10,762 bases of DNA, from assembly GCA_051881655.1 (NCBI GenBank), contig JBJEQH010000143.1, positions 1-10,762 of the forward strand, in the 5' to 3' direction. The notes below the pieces were generated by a model. It saw only the letters and a list, made by a program, of their open reading frames with translations, ran no database searches and was not told the DNA's origin. Made by a program: the position numbers and the translations under genes. Numbering within the stretch: the stretch's first letter is position 1; every line of letters starts with the position of its first letter. Source of the DNA: Heritagella sp051881655. GTDB taxonomy: Bacteria > Bacillota > Clostridia > Oscillospirales > Acutalibacteraceae. Below, one piece after another: positions 1-6,424 of the stretch.

Positions 1-245
1 GGCCCGCCACCCCGAAGGACATGAACCTGTCGCCGCAGCAGGAGCTGCTGTTTACCGAGCTGATTATGGACGGCCGCATTTTGGAGGGCAACTTAAAGCG
101 CATGGGGCTGGACCGCACCTGGCTCTGCCGGCAGCTGGAGCAGCGCCATATCCACTCAGCCAAAGAGGTTTTTCTGGCCGTGTGCGACCGCAATTTAAAA
201 TTCGTGGTGTATGACCGGAAAAGTGAATCCGGGCCGCCATCGTAA
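1..245 (+). CDS. DUF421/YetF-family membrane protein, C-terminal fragment (5' end outside window)
   Basis: The reading frame is open from the left edge and ends in TAA at 243-245. About 80 residues are visible. The segment PATPKDMNLS, then TELIMDGRILEGNLKRMGLD, then WLCRQLEQ and KEVFLAVCDRN matches the cytoplasmic C-terminal domain of DUF421 (YetF/YcaP-type) proteins. In that family a 'DG.I...NLK..G' stretch precedes a 'WL...L' helix and a 'V..A..D..G.L.V' strand. Family members have two or three N-terminal membrane helices, which would lie left of the window. They are common in Firmicutes, and several in Bacillus are linked to spores or the cell envelope, but their biochemical role is not settled. 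The ATG at 21 is internal and not a likely start. A terminator follows at 275-312, so this is the last gene of its transcript. The family call rests on the C-terminal domain only. Confidence 0.75.
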   Translation, partial: PATPKDMNLSPQQELLFTELIMDGRILEGNLKRMGLDRTWLCRQLEQRHIHSAKEVFLAVCDRNLKFVVYDRKSESGPPS

Positions 246-274
246 GGGTCCGGCCGCACCGTTTTCCCTCGCGC

Positions 275-312
275 AAACCCTCGCCGTACAGGCAAGGGTT
301 TCTTTTCTTTTT
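275..312 (+). terminator. Intrinsic terminator after the DUF421 gene
   Basis: The arms AAACCCTCGCC (275-285) and GGCAAGGGTTT (291-301) form a hairpin with one C:A mismatch and a 5-nt loop. They are followed by a T-rich run (CTTTTCTTTTT, 302-312). It lies 30 bp after the stop of the upstream gene. Confidence 0.8.
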
Positions 313-319
313 GGGGACA

Positions 320-374
320 GAATTTGTGAAAATTCTCCTTTTTTTGAAAAATCCAAATTTTTTCGAAAAAAAGG
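320..374 (+). repeat. Two adjacent inverted repeats with phased A/T tracts upstream of the tRNA promoter
   Basis: The first repeat is GAATTT-GTGA-AAATTC (320-335), a perfect 6-bp dyad. The second runs from 337 to 374: CCTTTTTTTGAAAAAT, a CCAA centre, then ATTTTTTCGAAAAAAAGG, which is a near-perfect inverted repeat with one extra base on two positions of the right arm. Its A/T tracts centre near 342-349, 359 and 369, about one helical turn apart, and it ends one base before the -35 box at 376. It could act as an UP element or bent DNA that activates the tRNA promoter. It could also be a protein-binding dyad. The sequence pattern is seen directly; the role is inferred. Confidence 0.5.
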
Positions 375-375
375 C

Positions 376-404
376 TTGCATTTTTCTGTACGGCGTGGTA
401 ATAT
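376..404 (+). promoter_or_regulatory. Sigma-A-type promoter of the tRNA-Ala gene
   Basis: The -35 box is TTGCAT (376-381) and the -10 box is TAATAT (399-404), with an ideal 17-bp spacer and an extended -10 (TGG, 396-398). Transcription would start near 411, about 35 bases before the tRNA. The A/T-tract block at 337-374 sits immediately upstream of the -35, as expected for a stable-RNA promoter. Confidence 0.8.
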
Positions 405-445
405 AGTCAAGCAGTCGAGAGACGGGTAAAAAAATCAAACGACAC

Positions 446-521
446 GGGGCATTAGCTCAGCTGGGAGAGCGCTACACTGGCAGTGTAGAGGTCAGCGGTT
501 CGATCCCGCTATGCTCCACCA
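446..521 (+). tRNA. tRNA-Ala, anticodon GGC
   Basis: This is a complete 76-base cloverleaf. The acceptor stem GGGGCAT pairs with ATGCTCC and contains the G3-U70 wobble pair that is the main alanine identity element. The D arm is GCTC...GAGC. The anticodon stem CTACA/TGTAG encloses the loop CTGGCAG, giving anticodon GGC, which reads GCC and GCU. The T arm is AGCGG-TTCGATC-CCGCT. The discriminator A and the CCA end are encoded in the DNA (518-521). It stands alone between its own promoter and terminator and is not part of a tRNA array. Confidence 0.97.
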
Positions 522-560
522 AAACCGCAAGCAAGTTGTTTTGCTCGCGGTTTTTTTCTT
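522..560 (+). terminator. Intrinsic terminator of the tRNA-Ala transcript
   Basis: The arms AAACCGCAAGCAA (522-534) and TTGCTCGCGGTTT (541-553) form a stem with one A:C mismatch and a 6-nt loop. The T-rich tail TTTTTTTCTT covers 551-560. It begins directly after the encoded CCA. Confidence 0.85.
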
Positions 561-606
561 ATTTTCCATCAAATTTGAAACGGAAAGGAATGGATGAACG
601 AATCCT

Positions 607-1872
607 ATGGACGTAATCCCTCTATCGCTTGTCATTGTATTCTGTATCGCATGCTCGGCGTTTTTTTCCTCGACCGAAACCGCCTTTACCACGGTCAACC
701 GGCTGCGCATGAAAAGCCTGGCGGAATCCGGCGAGAAAAAAGCCGCCCGTGTTCTCCGCCTGACAGACGACTATGACAAGCTGTTATCGACCATCCTGAT
801 CGGCAATAACCTGGTGAATATTGTCGCGACCTCCCTGGCCACCGTGCTGTTTGAAAAGCTGATCCACGGGCCCTCGGCCGTCACCGTCTCTACCGTGGTG
901 ATGACCGTCACCGTGCTGATCTTCGGTGAGATCACCCCCAAATCCCTGGCCAAGCAGAATTCCGAATCCTACTGCATGGCAACGGCCTCTTTCCTCCACG
1001 GACTGATCGTCCTGTTCACCCCGCTGAACTTCCTGTTTATGCAGTGGAACCGGCTGGTCAACCGCCTGTCCCACCATAAGGACGAGAACAAGACCACCTC
1101 GGAGGATCTGATGACCCTGGTGGACGAAGCCCAGAACGACGGCGGGATCAACGAGGAGAACGGCGAGCTGATCCGCTCCGCCATTGAGTTCGAGGATCTG
1201 GAGGCCAACGATATTCTCACCCCCCGGGTGGACCTGACCGCCGTGCGCACCACCGTCACCATGGAGGAATTGGGGAAGGTTTTCGTCAACTGTACCTTCT
1301 CCCGGGTGTTGGTTTATGAGGATACCATCGACAACATTGTGGGCATGATCCACGAAAAGGACTATTTCGCCGGATCCAGCCGCGGGCTGACGACCATCCG
1401 TCCTCTGATTAAAAAAGTCATTTACGTATCCGGCAGCACGAAAATCTCCAAGCTGCTGCGGCTGATTCAGCAATCGAAAACACATATGGCCGTCGTGGTG
1501 GATGAATTCGGCGGCACCGAGGGCATTGTCACCCTGGAGGACATTCTGGAGCAGCTGGTCGGCGAGATCTGGGATGAACACGATGTGGTGGAAAACGATT
1601 TTGAAAAGATCGACGACCACACCTATCTGGTCGCCGGCAACGCCAATCTGGAGGACTTCTTCGAGCAGTTCGATCTCCCCTTTGATGAGGATGAGTACGA
1701 ATCCTTTACGGTCGGCGGCTGGGTGATGGAGGAACTGGGCCATATCCCCGAGCCGGGCGATCACTTCGTCTACCGGGGGTGCGATGTCTATGTGATGGCC
1801 GTGGAAAAGCGCCATGCCACCCAGATCCGGCTGGTCCTTCCCCCGGAAGAGGAAGAAAAAGAGGACGATTGA
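607..1872 (+). CDS. CNNM/CBS-domain membrane protein with CorC_HlyC domain (hemolysin C/CorC family)
   Basis: A 421-residue integral membrane protein of the family often labelled hemolysin or CorC. Members are linked to magnesium, cobalt or sodium-coupled divalent cation export. The N-terminal DUF21/CNNM transmembrane domain (about 1-150) carries SSTETAF (21-27), IGNNLVNI (65-72) and FGEITPKSLA (106-115), the polar and proline motifs of the ion-binding core. A CBS pair follows (about 203-260 and 263-322), with ILTPRVDLTAV at the first and DEFGGTEGIVTLEDILEQLVG at the second. A CorC_HlyC domain (about 335-412) and an acidic tail end the protein, at normal family length. The start is fixed at 607 by an in-frame TGA at 595 and by the need for the first membrane helix. 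The nearest Shine-Dalgarno sequence, AAAGGA (584-589), is 17 bases away, which is unusually far. No clear promoter lies between the tRNA terminator and the gene, so read-through from the tRNA promoter is possible. The transported ion cannot be read from sequence. Confidence 0.92.
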   Translation: MDVIPLSLVIVFCIACSAFFSSTETAFTTVNRLRMKSLAESGEKKAARVLRLTDDYDKLLSTILIGNNLVNIVATSLATVLFEKLIHGPSAVTVSTVVMTVTVLIFGEITPKSLAKQNSESYCMATASFLHGLIVLFTPLNFLFMQWNRLVNRLSHHKDENKTTSEDLMTLVDEAQNDGGINEENGELIRSAIEFEDLEANDILTPRVDLTAVRTTVTMEELGKVFVNCTFSRVLVYEDTIDNIVGMIHEKDYFAGSSRGLTTIRPLIKKVIYVSGSTKISKLLRLIQQSKTHMAVVVDEFGGTEGIVTLEDILEQLVGEIWDEHDVVENDFEKIDDHTYLVAGNANLEDFFEQFDLPFDEDEYESFTVGGWVMEELGHIPEPGDHFVYRGCDVYVMAVEKRHATQIRLVLPPEEEEKEDD

Positions 1873-1913
1873 CGTCCCGCTGCCTCCCCCCGGGAAATCA
1901 TAAGAAAAAACAG

Positions 1914-1967
1914 AGCTCCCCGGCTTTTGCAGGAGAAAATCCGCAAAAGTCGGGGAGCTTTTCTTTT
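1914..1967. terminator. Bidirectional terminator between the CNNM gene and the convergent ABC transporter operon
   Basis: The 17-bp arms AGCTCCCCGGCTTTTGC (1914-1930) and GCAAAAGTCGGGGAGCT (1943-1959) pair with a single G:T wobble around a 12-nt loop. On the plus strand the stem is followed by TTTCTTTT. On the minus strand it is followed by a T-rich run (complement of AAGAAAAAACAG). The hairpin can therefore stop transcripts from both sides. Confidence 0.9.
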
Positions 1968-1984
1968 CCACACGGCGGCTTTGT

Positions 1985-2770
1985 TTACGACAGGTCCTTC
2001 CCGGTATACTTCCGGTAGGCCGCCAGGATCCCCACGGCCGTGTATGCCATGCCGCACAGAATCAACCCGCCGTCCAGGCTGCCGTTTGCGAGAATGTCCG
2101 CGCCCTCGGTATAGCCGAAGGGGGTAATCATCCGCAGGAAGGCGGCCCCCTCCGACAGGTTGGCCACGATCCCCAAAAAGTACAGAAGAATGGCAATTCC
2201 CATGCCGATGCTCAGCTCCCCGCGCCGCAGAAACGCCGAGACGCCAAAGCAGATCCCGGCCACTTCGATCTGCAGCAGGAGGTTGGCCGTGTGCAGCAGG
2301 GCCATCTCCCGCAGGGGGAGCGGTTCGCCGGTCAGGGCCACCGCCCCCACCGCCAGCGCGAACACCAGGAGGTTCATCGCCAGAATCTGAATCAGAATGG
2401 CCAGGAGCTTTTGGGTAATCACCCGGGGGCGCCCCACCGGATGGGTGAACAGAAATTCAGCGGTGTGCTGTTTTTCCTCCTTCGCGAGAGCCGAGATGCC
2501 GCACAGCGCCGCAAAAAAGGCCCCGCCGATGCCCAGAATATTCCCGCACTCCACCGAATAGAATCCCAGGAAGGTCCCAAAGCTGATTTTGTCCATGCCA
2601 AAGGCCTCGCTGAAGCTGCCCAGGGAGGCAAAAATCTCGCCGATGCCGTCCATCTGTCCCTTCATCTCCGGGAATATGACAATGCACACGGCGATCAGAA
2701 AGCCGATGGACAGTGTCCACGCCCAGAAGGAAACCCGGTTCTGGCGCAGCTCGTGCCGGATCATAATCAT
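1985..2770 (-). CDS. ABC-2-type transporter permease
   Basis: A 261-residue membrane protein with about six hydrophobic helices (near 14-33, 65-97, 118-147, 160-180, 187-205 and 232-252). This is the layout of ABC-2 export permeases. A cytoplasmic stretch, KEEKQHTAEFLFTHPVGR (97-114), with the glutamate-rich coupling segment followed by 'P..R', is typical of the family. The start overlaps the ATPase stop as ATGA (2767-2770), so the two are translationally coupled. A second ATG two codons later (2764) is an alternative. An A(G)6 stretch upstream is the only Shine-Dalgarno candidate. With the ATPase it should form a 2+2 exporter in the cytoplasmic membrane. The substrate is unknown; drugs, peptides or lipids are exported by similar systems. 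It ends just before the shared terminator at 1914-1967. Confidence 0.88.
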   Translation of the reverse strand: MIMIRHELRQNRVSFWAWTLSIGFLIAVCIVIFPEMKGQMDGIGEIFASLGSFSEAFGMDKISFGTFLGFYSVECGNILGIGGAFFAALCGISALAKEEKQHTAEFLFTHPVGRPRVITQKLLAILIQILAMNLLVFALAVGAVALTGEPLPLREMALLHTANLLLQIEVAGICFGVSAFLRRGELSIGMGIAILLYFLGIVANLSEGAAFLRMITPFGYTEGADILANGSLDGGLILCGMAYTAVGILAAYRKYTGKDLS

Positions 2771-3648
2771 GCCTTTTCCCCCCTGTTCTGGTAATAGTGC
2801 AGAAAAATCTCCTCGAGATCCGGTTCCAGGATGGACAGATCCCGCACCGGGCTTTTCGCCAGCTCCCGGATCAGCGCGTTGATATCGCCGCTGTACAAAA
2901 AGCTGAGGCGGTCCTCCTCCCGGTGGATATCCCGAACGCCGGGAAGACCGCTTACATCCGGATCCCCCTGCACATGGACACGCCGCGCCCGGGTGCGGGC
3001 CAGCTCCTCCACCCGGCTGCAGGCGATCAGTTTTCCCTCCTGAATCATCGCCGCCCTGTCGCAGTTGTGCTGGATTTCAGAGAGCACATGGGAGGAGAGA
3101 AAAATGGTGGCCCCCCGCCGGTTCCTCTCCCGCAGCAGCGAGAAAAACTCCCGCTGCATCAGGGGATCCAGCCCGCCGGTGGGCTCATCCAGCAGGCACA
3201 GCCGAGGGTTGTGCTGAAGGGCGCACACGATGCCCACCTTTTTCCGGTTGCCGAAGGACAGCTCGTCCACTTTTTTCCCTTCCTCCAGTTCAAACCGGTC
3301 GCACAACTGTTTCGCTTCTCTGCGGCAGTCCTTTTTCCGCAGGCCGGCGGAGAGCGCGATCACCTCCCGCACGCGCATGCCCGGGTAAAAGATCGTCTCC
3401 GACGGCAGATAGCCCACCTGTTCCAGCAGGGCGCTCTTCTCCCCCGCGACGTCCTTCCCCAGGACGGACGCGCTGCCGCTGTCCGCCCGGACAAGCCCCA
3501 GCAGAATGCGGATGGTCGTGCTTTTTCCGGCCCCGTTGGGACCGATAAATCCAAAGAACTCCCCCTCGTCCACGGACAGATCCAAATCCACAATGCCCCT
3601 GGATTTTCCGTAAAACTTGGTCAGGCCGCAGGTTTCAATGGCCTTCAT
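2767..3648 (-). CDS. ABC transporter ATP-binding protein (ABC-2 exporter type)
   Basis: A 293-residue nucleotide-binding subunit. It shows Walker A GPNGAGKST (36-44), signature LSFGNRKKVGI (130-140), Walker B LCLLDEPTGGLDP (150-162) and the switch histidine in SSHVLSE (H187). After the ATPase core, residues about 220-293 form the C-terminal extension common in exporter ATPases of this type. The Q-loop region reads VGYLPSETIFYP, with serine where glutamine is usual, a variation seen in this subfamily. The start at 3648 is chosen because AAGGAGGGGG lies about 4-10 bases upstream; the frame stays open to 3675, but that start lacks a binding site. The start lies inside the last codons of the TetR gene (14-base overlap), and the stop overlaps the permease start. 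It powers export through the permease encoded downstream. Confidence 0.93.
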   Translation of the reverse strand: MKAIETCGLTKFYGKSRGIVDLDLSVDEGEFFGFIGPNGAGKSTTIRILLGLVRADSGSASVLGKDVAGEKSALLEQVGYLPSETIFYPGMRVREVIALSAGLRKKDCRREAKQLCDRFELEEGKKVDELSFGNRKKVGIVCALQHNPRLCLLDEPTGGLDPLMQREFFSLLRERNRRGATIFLSSHVLSEIQHNCDRAAMIQEGKLIACSRVEELARTRARRVHVQGDPDVSGLPGVRDIHREEDRLSFLYSGDINALIRELAKSPVRDLSILEPDLEEIFLHYYQNRGEKA

Positions 3649-4264
3649 TTTCCCCCTCCTTTTTTTCGTACACACTTTTCCAGAATCCGATCAGCTGAAG
3701 AAAGTCCCTCTCCATTTTTTCCGGATCGAGAGAGCCCTGCAGCAGCATTTCCCACAGATAGCCCTCGGAAGCCAGGTACATCTCCCGGATCATCATGGAG
3801 AGATCCAGCCCATCGGCAAACCGGCTTCGGTCCAGGTTCGCAAAAAGGGTCTCTTCCCGGAAGGCCTTGTACCGCTTCACGCTCCGGCGGATGACCGGCC
3901 CCACCTGGGGATCTTTCTCATAGAAGGCCCGCACCACGAACCTCCCCATTTCGGGGTACTGGCGCATGATGGCGAGCTTTGCCTGCATCCCCCGAAGGAG
4001 CATCCCGAAAAAATCCGCCTGCCCATAGCACCTGTGTTCCTTCAGCCCGGAAATGGTCACCCGGGCACAGTGATCCCATAAATACAGGTACAGAGCGCGC
4101 TTATTCCGGAAATAGTAGAACAGCAGGGATTTGCTGATCCCGGCTTCTTCGGCGATCTCCTGCATCGGGCTTTTCTTATAGGAATTCTGCGAGAAAACCC
4201 GGTATCCCGCGCGGAGAATGGCCTGCTGCTTCTCTTTGGGCAGCGCCGAAAACTTCTCGTTCAT
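3635..4264 (-). CDS. TetR/AcrR-family transcriptional regulator, likely repressor of the ABC exporter operon
   Basis: A 209-residue regulator. The N-terminal DNA-binding domain (about 9-60) has the TetR helix-turn-helix: SPMQEIAEEAGISKSLLFYY (32-51), followed by FRNKRALYLYL. The remaining ~145 residues form a helical ligand-binding and dimer domain too divergent to predict a ligand. The start at 4264 is preceded by AGGGAGGA at good spacing. The frame runs open upstream to 4573, but that part overlaps the terminator and the end of the transketolase gene and is not coding. It is the first gene of the operon and overlaps the ATPase start. The promoter contains a dyad operator (4304-4321). Self-encoded regulator, operator and exporter together suggest feedback repression relieved by the exported compound. 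This is inference; binding is not shown. Confidence 0.9.
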   Translation of the reverse strand: MNEKFSALPKEKQQAILRAGYRVFSQNSYKKSPMQEIAEEAGISKSLLFYYFRNKRALYLYLWDHCARVTISGLKEHRCYGQADFFGMLLRGMQAKLAIMRQYPEMGRFVVRAFYEKDPQVGPVIRRSVKRYKAFREETLFANLDRSRFADGLDLSMMIREMYLASEGYLWEMLLQGSLDPEKMERDFLQLIGFWKSVYEKKEGENEGH

Positions 4265-4298
4265 GGGTATTCCTCCCTGCCGTGATCGGTTTGCCTCC

Positions 4299-4327
4299 AT
4301 TATAAAACGATTGACCGTTTTTGAAAA
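4299..4327 (-). promoter_or_regulatory. Sigma-A-type promoter of the TetR-ABC operon
   Basis: On the minus strand the -10 box is a perfect TATAAT (4304-4299). A TTTTCA (4327-4322) lies at the -35 position with a 17-bp spacer. The start point would be near 4292, leaving a leader of about 28 bases with AGGGAGGA before the ATG at 4264. Confidence 0.8.
4304..4321. promoter_or_regulatory. Probable TetR-family operator within the promoter spacer
   Basis: The 18-bp dyad AAAACG-ATTGAC-CGTTTT has perfect 6-bp arms and two more symmetric positions in the centre. It fills the 17-bp spacer between the -35 and -10 boxes and touches the last base of the -10. A bound dimer would block RNA polymerase. The size and symmetry fit known TetR-family operators. 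Which protein binds it is inferred from position. Confidence 0.7.
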
Positions 4328-4361
4328 GGGTCCTCTTTTCCTTTCCTCCCGAAAAAAGGGC

Positions 4362-4415
4362 GATAAAAAGCGGCCGGCTTCCCGCCGGAACTCCGGGGCA
4401 GAAAGCAGGCCGCTT
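4362..4415 (-). terminator. Intrinsic terminator after the transketolase operon
   Basis: Read on the minus strand, the arms AAGCGGCCTGCTT (4415-4403) and AAGCCGGCCGCTT (4380-4368) pair with one T:C mismatch. The loop holds a small inner hairpin (CCGGAGTTCCGG). The tail CTTTTTATC follows. It begins 23 bp after the stop of the transketolase C-terminal subunit gene. Confidence 0.85.
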
Positions 4416-4437
4416 CTTTGTTGATTTTTCGGAAAGC

Positions 4438-5382
4438 TTACTTCTTCAGAAGCCCCGTTACCACTTCCACGATGTGGTCGCTGGACAGGCCGAATTCTTT
4501 GAGCAGATCGACCGCCGGGCCGGAATGGCCGAACACATCGTTCACACCGATCCGCGTGACCGGCACCGGGCACTCCTCGCAGACAGCGGCGCTGACCGCT
4601 TCGCCCAGGCCGCCGATGATATTGTGCTCTTCCACCGTGACGATCCGGCCGGTCTCCCGGGCCGCTTTCACGATCAGCTCTTTATCCAGGGGCTTGATGG
4701 TGTGAATGTTGATCACACGGGCGTCGATGCCCTGTTCCGCCAGCACCTTGCCGGCCTTGACCGCTTCGCCCACCATCAGGCCGGTGGCCACAATGGTGAT
4801 ATCCTTGCCGTCGCGCAGGGTAATGCCCTTGCCCAGCTCGAAGGTGTAATCGTCGCCGTTATTGATGCTCTCCACCGCCAGCCGGCCCAGGCGGATATAC
4901 ACCGGGCCGTGGTGCTCGGCCGCCGCCTTCACGGCCGCGATCATCTCATAATGGTCGCTGGGGTTCAGCACCACCATGCCGGGGATGGTGCGCATCAGGG
5001 CGATATCCTCGCAGCACTGATGGGTGGCACCGTCTTCGCCGGTGGAAATACCGGCGTGGGAACCGGCGATTTTCACATTCAGCTTGGGATAGCCCACGGA
5101 ATTGCGCACCTGCTCGAAAGCGCGGCCCGCCGAGAACATGGCGAACGACGCGGCAAACGGAATCTTCCCGCAGGTGGCCATGCCGGCCGCGATGCCGACC
5201 ATGTTGCACTCGGCAATGCCGCAGTCGATAAAGCGGTCGGGGAATTCCTTTTTAAACGTGCCCGTCTTGGTCGCAGCCGCCAGGTCCGCATCCAGTACGA
5301 CGACATCGGGGTTTTCTTTGGCCAGTTCTACAAGGGCCATACCGAAGCTCTCACGCGTAGCCTTTTTTACCATTTCTGCCAT
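4438..5382 (-). CDS. Transketolase, C-terminal subunit (split transketolase)
   Basis: A 314-residue protein covering the pyrimidine-binding and C-terminal domains of transketolase. KKATRESFGMALVEL opens the chain, as in clostridial and archaeal split enzymes. GIAECNMVGIAAGMA (55-69) contains the conserved glutamate (E58) that activates the thiamine ring. GISTGEDGATHQ (111-122) holds a conserved active-site histidine. The C-terminal domain (about 190-314) includes VEEHNIIGGLGEAV. The start at 5382 follows GGAGG at 9 bases. A start three codons later (5373) would lack good spacing. The gene begins one base after the TAA of the N-terminal subunit, so both are made together. With the partner it transfers two-carbon ketol units between sugar phosphates in the cytoplasm (non-oxidative pentose phosphate pathway). 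Two ORFs here are the normal split form, not a frameshift. Confidence 0.95.
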   Translation of the reverse strand: MAEMVKKATRESFGMALVELAKENPDVVVLDADLAAATKTGTFKKEFPDRFIDCGIAECNMVGIAAGMATCGKIPFAASFAMFSAGRAFEQVRNSVGYPKLNVKIAGSHAGISTGEDGATHQCCEDIALMRTIPGMVVLNPSDHYEMIAAVKAAAEHHGPVYIRLGRLAVESINNGDDYTFELGKGITLRDGKDITIVATGLMVGEAVKAGKVLAEQGIDARVINIHTIKPLDKELIVKAARETGRIVTVEEHNIIGGLGEAVSAAVCEECPVPVTRIGVNDVFGHSGPAVDLLKEFGLSSDHIVEVVTGLLKK

Positions 5383-5383
5383 C

Positions 5384-6229
5384 TTATTCCGCCTCCAGTT
5401 CATTCAGCTGCCTGAGCAGTTCTTCTTTTGCCACTTCGTACTGTTCGGCGTTGGGAGCCGTGCCGTGCCAGCCAACCTGGTTCTCCATATAGGACACGCC
5501 CTTGCCCTTGACCGTTTTGCAGATAATGGCGCTGGGCTGGCCCTTCACCGTTTTCGCATGGTCAAACGCCTTCTCCAGTGCGTCGAAATCATGGCCGTCC
5601 ACCACCTGCACGTCAAAACCGAAGGCGGCAAACTTGCTGTCAAACGGCTCGGGACCGCCCACCTCGCTGATGGGGCCGTCGATCTGCAGGCCGTTGTAGT
5701 CCACAATCACACACAGGTTGTCCAGCTTTTTGTGGCCGGCAAACATGGCGGCCTCCCAAACCTGGCCCTCTTCGCTCTCACCGTCGCCCAGCAGGGTGTA
5801 CACACGGTAATCCTTCCCGTCCATCTTTCCGGCCAGAGCCATTCCGCAGGCGGCCGAAATCCCCTGCCCCAGCGAACCGGAGCTCATATCCACACCGGGG
5901 GTGCCCTTCATATCGGGATGGCCCTGCAGCATGGCGCCAATATGGCGAAGTTTTTTCATCTCATCCATGGAGAAATAACCGCGCAGTGCCAGGGCAGCAT
6001 ACAGCCCGGGCGCGCAATGGCCCTTACTCAGGACAAAGCGGTCACGATCGGGATTTTTCGGGTCCTTCGGATCAATCCGCATCTCTTTAAAATACAGATA
6101 CGTGAAGATATCGGCCGCCGACAGCGAACCGCCCGGATGACCGGATTTTGCGCAAAACACGCCTTCAACCGCACCCATTCTTACCTTGCAGGCATTGATC
6201 TGCAGCTGCTTTTTTTCACAGGCATTCAT
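5384..6229 (-). CDS. Transketolase, N-terminal (thiamine diphosphate-binding) subunit
   Basis: A 281-residue protein equal to the diphosphate-binding domain of transketolase. It has SGHPGGSLSAADI (29-41) and LSKGHCAPGLYAAL (67-80), histidine motifs that contact substrate or cofactor. The thiamine diphosphate and metal motif begins at LLGDGESEEGQVWEA (146-160) and ends with VDYNGLQIDG (176-185), including the conserved asparagine N179. The start at 6229 is preceded by GGAGGAAA at 6 bases. An upstream in-frame start at 6301 would include the promoter and is rejected. It is the first gene of a two-gene operon with its own promoter (6273-6301) and stops one base before the next start. The product dimerises with the C-terminal subunit to make the full active site. 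Confidence 0.95.
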   Translation of the reverse strand: MNACEKKQLQINACKVRMGAVEGVFCAKSGHPGGSLSAADIFTYLYFKEMRIDPKDPKNPDRDRFVLSKGHCAPGLYAALALRGYFSMDEMKKLRHIGAMLQGHPDMKGTPGVDMSSGSLGQGISAACGMALAGKMDGKDYRVYTLLGDGESEEGQVWEAAMFAGHKKLDNLCVIVDYNGLQIDGPISEVGGPEPFDSKFAAFGFDVQVVDGHDFDALEKAFDHAKTVKGQPSAIICKTVKGKGVSYMENQVGWHGTAPNAEQYEVAKEELLRQLNELEAE

Positions 6230-6272
6230 CGTATTTCCTCCAACAGCTTTGTATTTGTCCAAAGACAGCCTT

Positions 6273-6301
6273 ATTATACGGCAAATGCGCCTAAAAAGCA
6301 A
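6273..6301 (-). promoter_or_regulatory. Sigma-A-type promoter of the transketolase operon
   Basis: On the minus strand the -10 is a perfect TATAAT (6278-6273). TTGCTT (6301-6296) lies at the -35 position with a 17-bp spacer. The start point would be near 6266, leaving a leader of about 37 bases before the ATG at 6229. No riboswitch or attenuator fits in that length. Confidence 0.75.
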
Positions 6302-6353
6302 TCATAACCATACAAATTCCACCCCGGCACATACAACTTTCTTTCTCCTTCCG

Positions 6354-6382
6354 GTATATTCCCATGGTTCCCTGCCACAATA
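6354..6382 (+). promoter_or_regulatory. Candidate forespore (sigma-G-like) promoter of the DUF3892 gene
   Basis: GTATA (6354-6358) matches the known sigma-G -35 pattern GHATR. CACAATA (6376-6382) matches the -10 pattern CATWHTA apart from C for T at the third base. The spacer is 17 bp. The start would fall near 6390, just before AAGGAG (6406-6411). A sigma-A reading (TATATT at 6355-6360) has no acceptable -35. The match is short and could be chance. Confidence 0.3.
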
Positions 6383-6424
6383 ACAGCGTCGGAATTTATT
6401 TTGGAAAGGAGAGAAGTGACCGCC

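Noticed and set aside
594..776. A 60-codon ORF with an ATG closer to the Shine-Dalgarno than the CNNM start
   Set aside because: It lies in another frame over the conserved N-terminal membrane domain of the transporter and resembles no known protein.
784..1971. A 395-codon minus-strand open frame opposite the CNNM transporter
   Set aside because: Low-complexity antisense shadow of a protein with clear domains; it also begins inside the bidirectional terminator.
3400..3648. The serine in place of the Q-loop glutamine, and LSFGN instead of LSGGQ, as signs of a dead ABC ATPase
   Set aside because: Walker A, Walker B with catalytic glutamate, and the switch histidine are intact, and these variants are common in ABC-2 exporter ATPases.
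4438..6229. The two transketolase ORFs as one gene broken by a frameshift
   Set aside because: Each half has its own start and Shine-Dalgarno, and separately encoded transketolase halves are normal in Clostridia and archaea.
2797..6307. Long plus-strand open frames at 2797-3894, 4321-5415 and 5102-6307
   Set aside because: All lie opposite conserved minus-strand genes (ABC ATPase and TetR regulator, transketolase subunits), have no family features and cross terminators or promoters.
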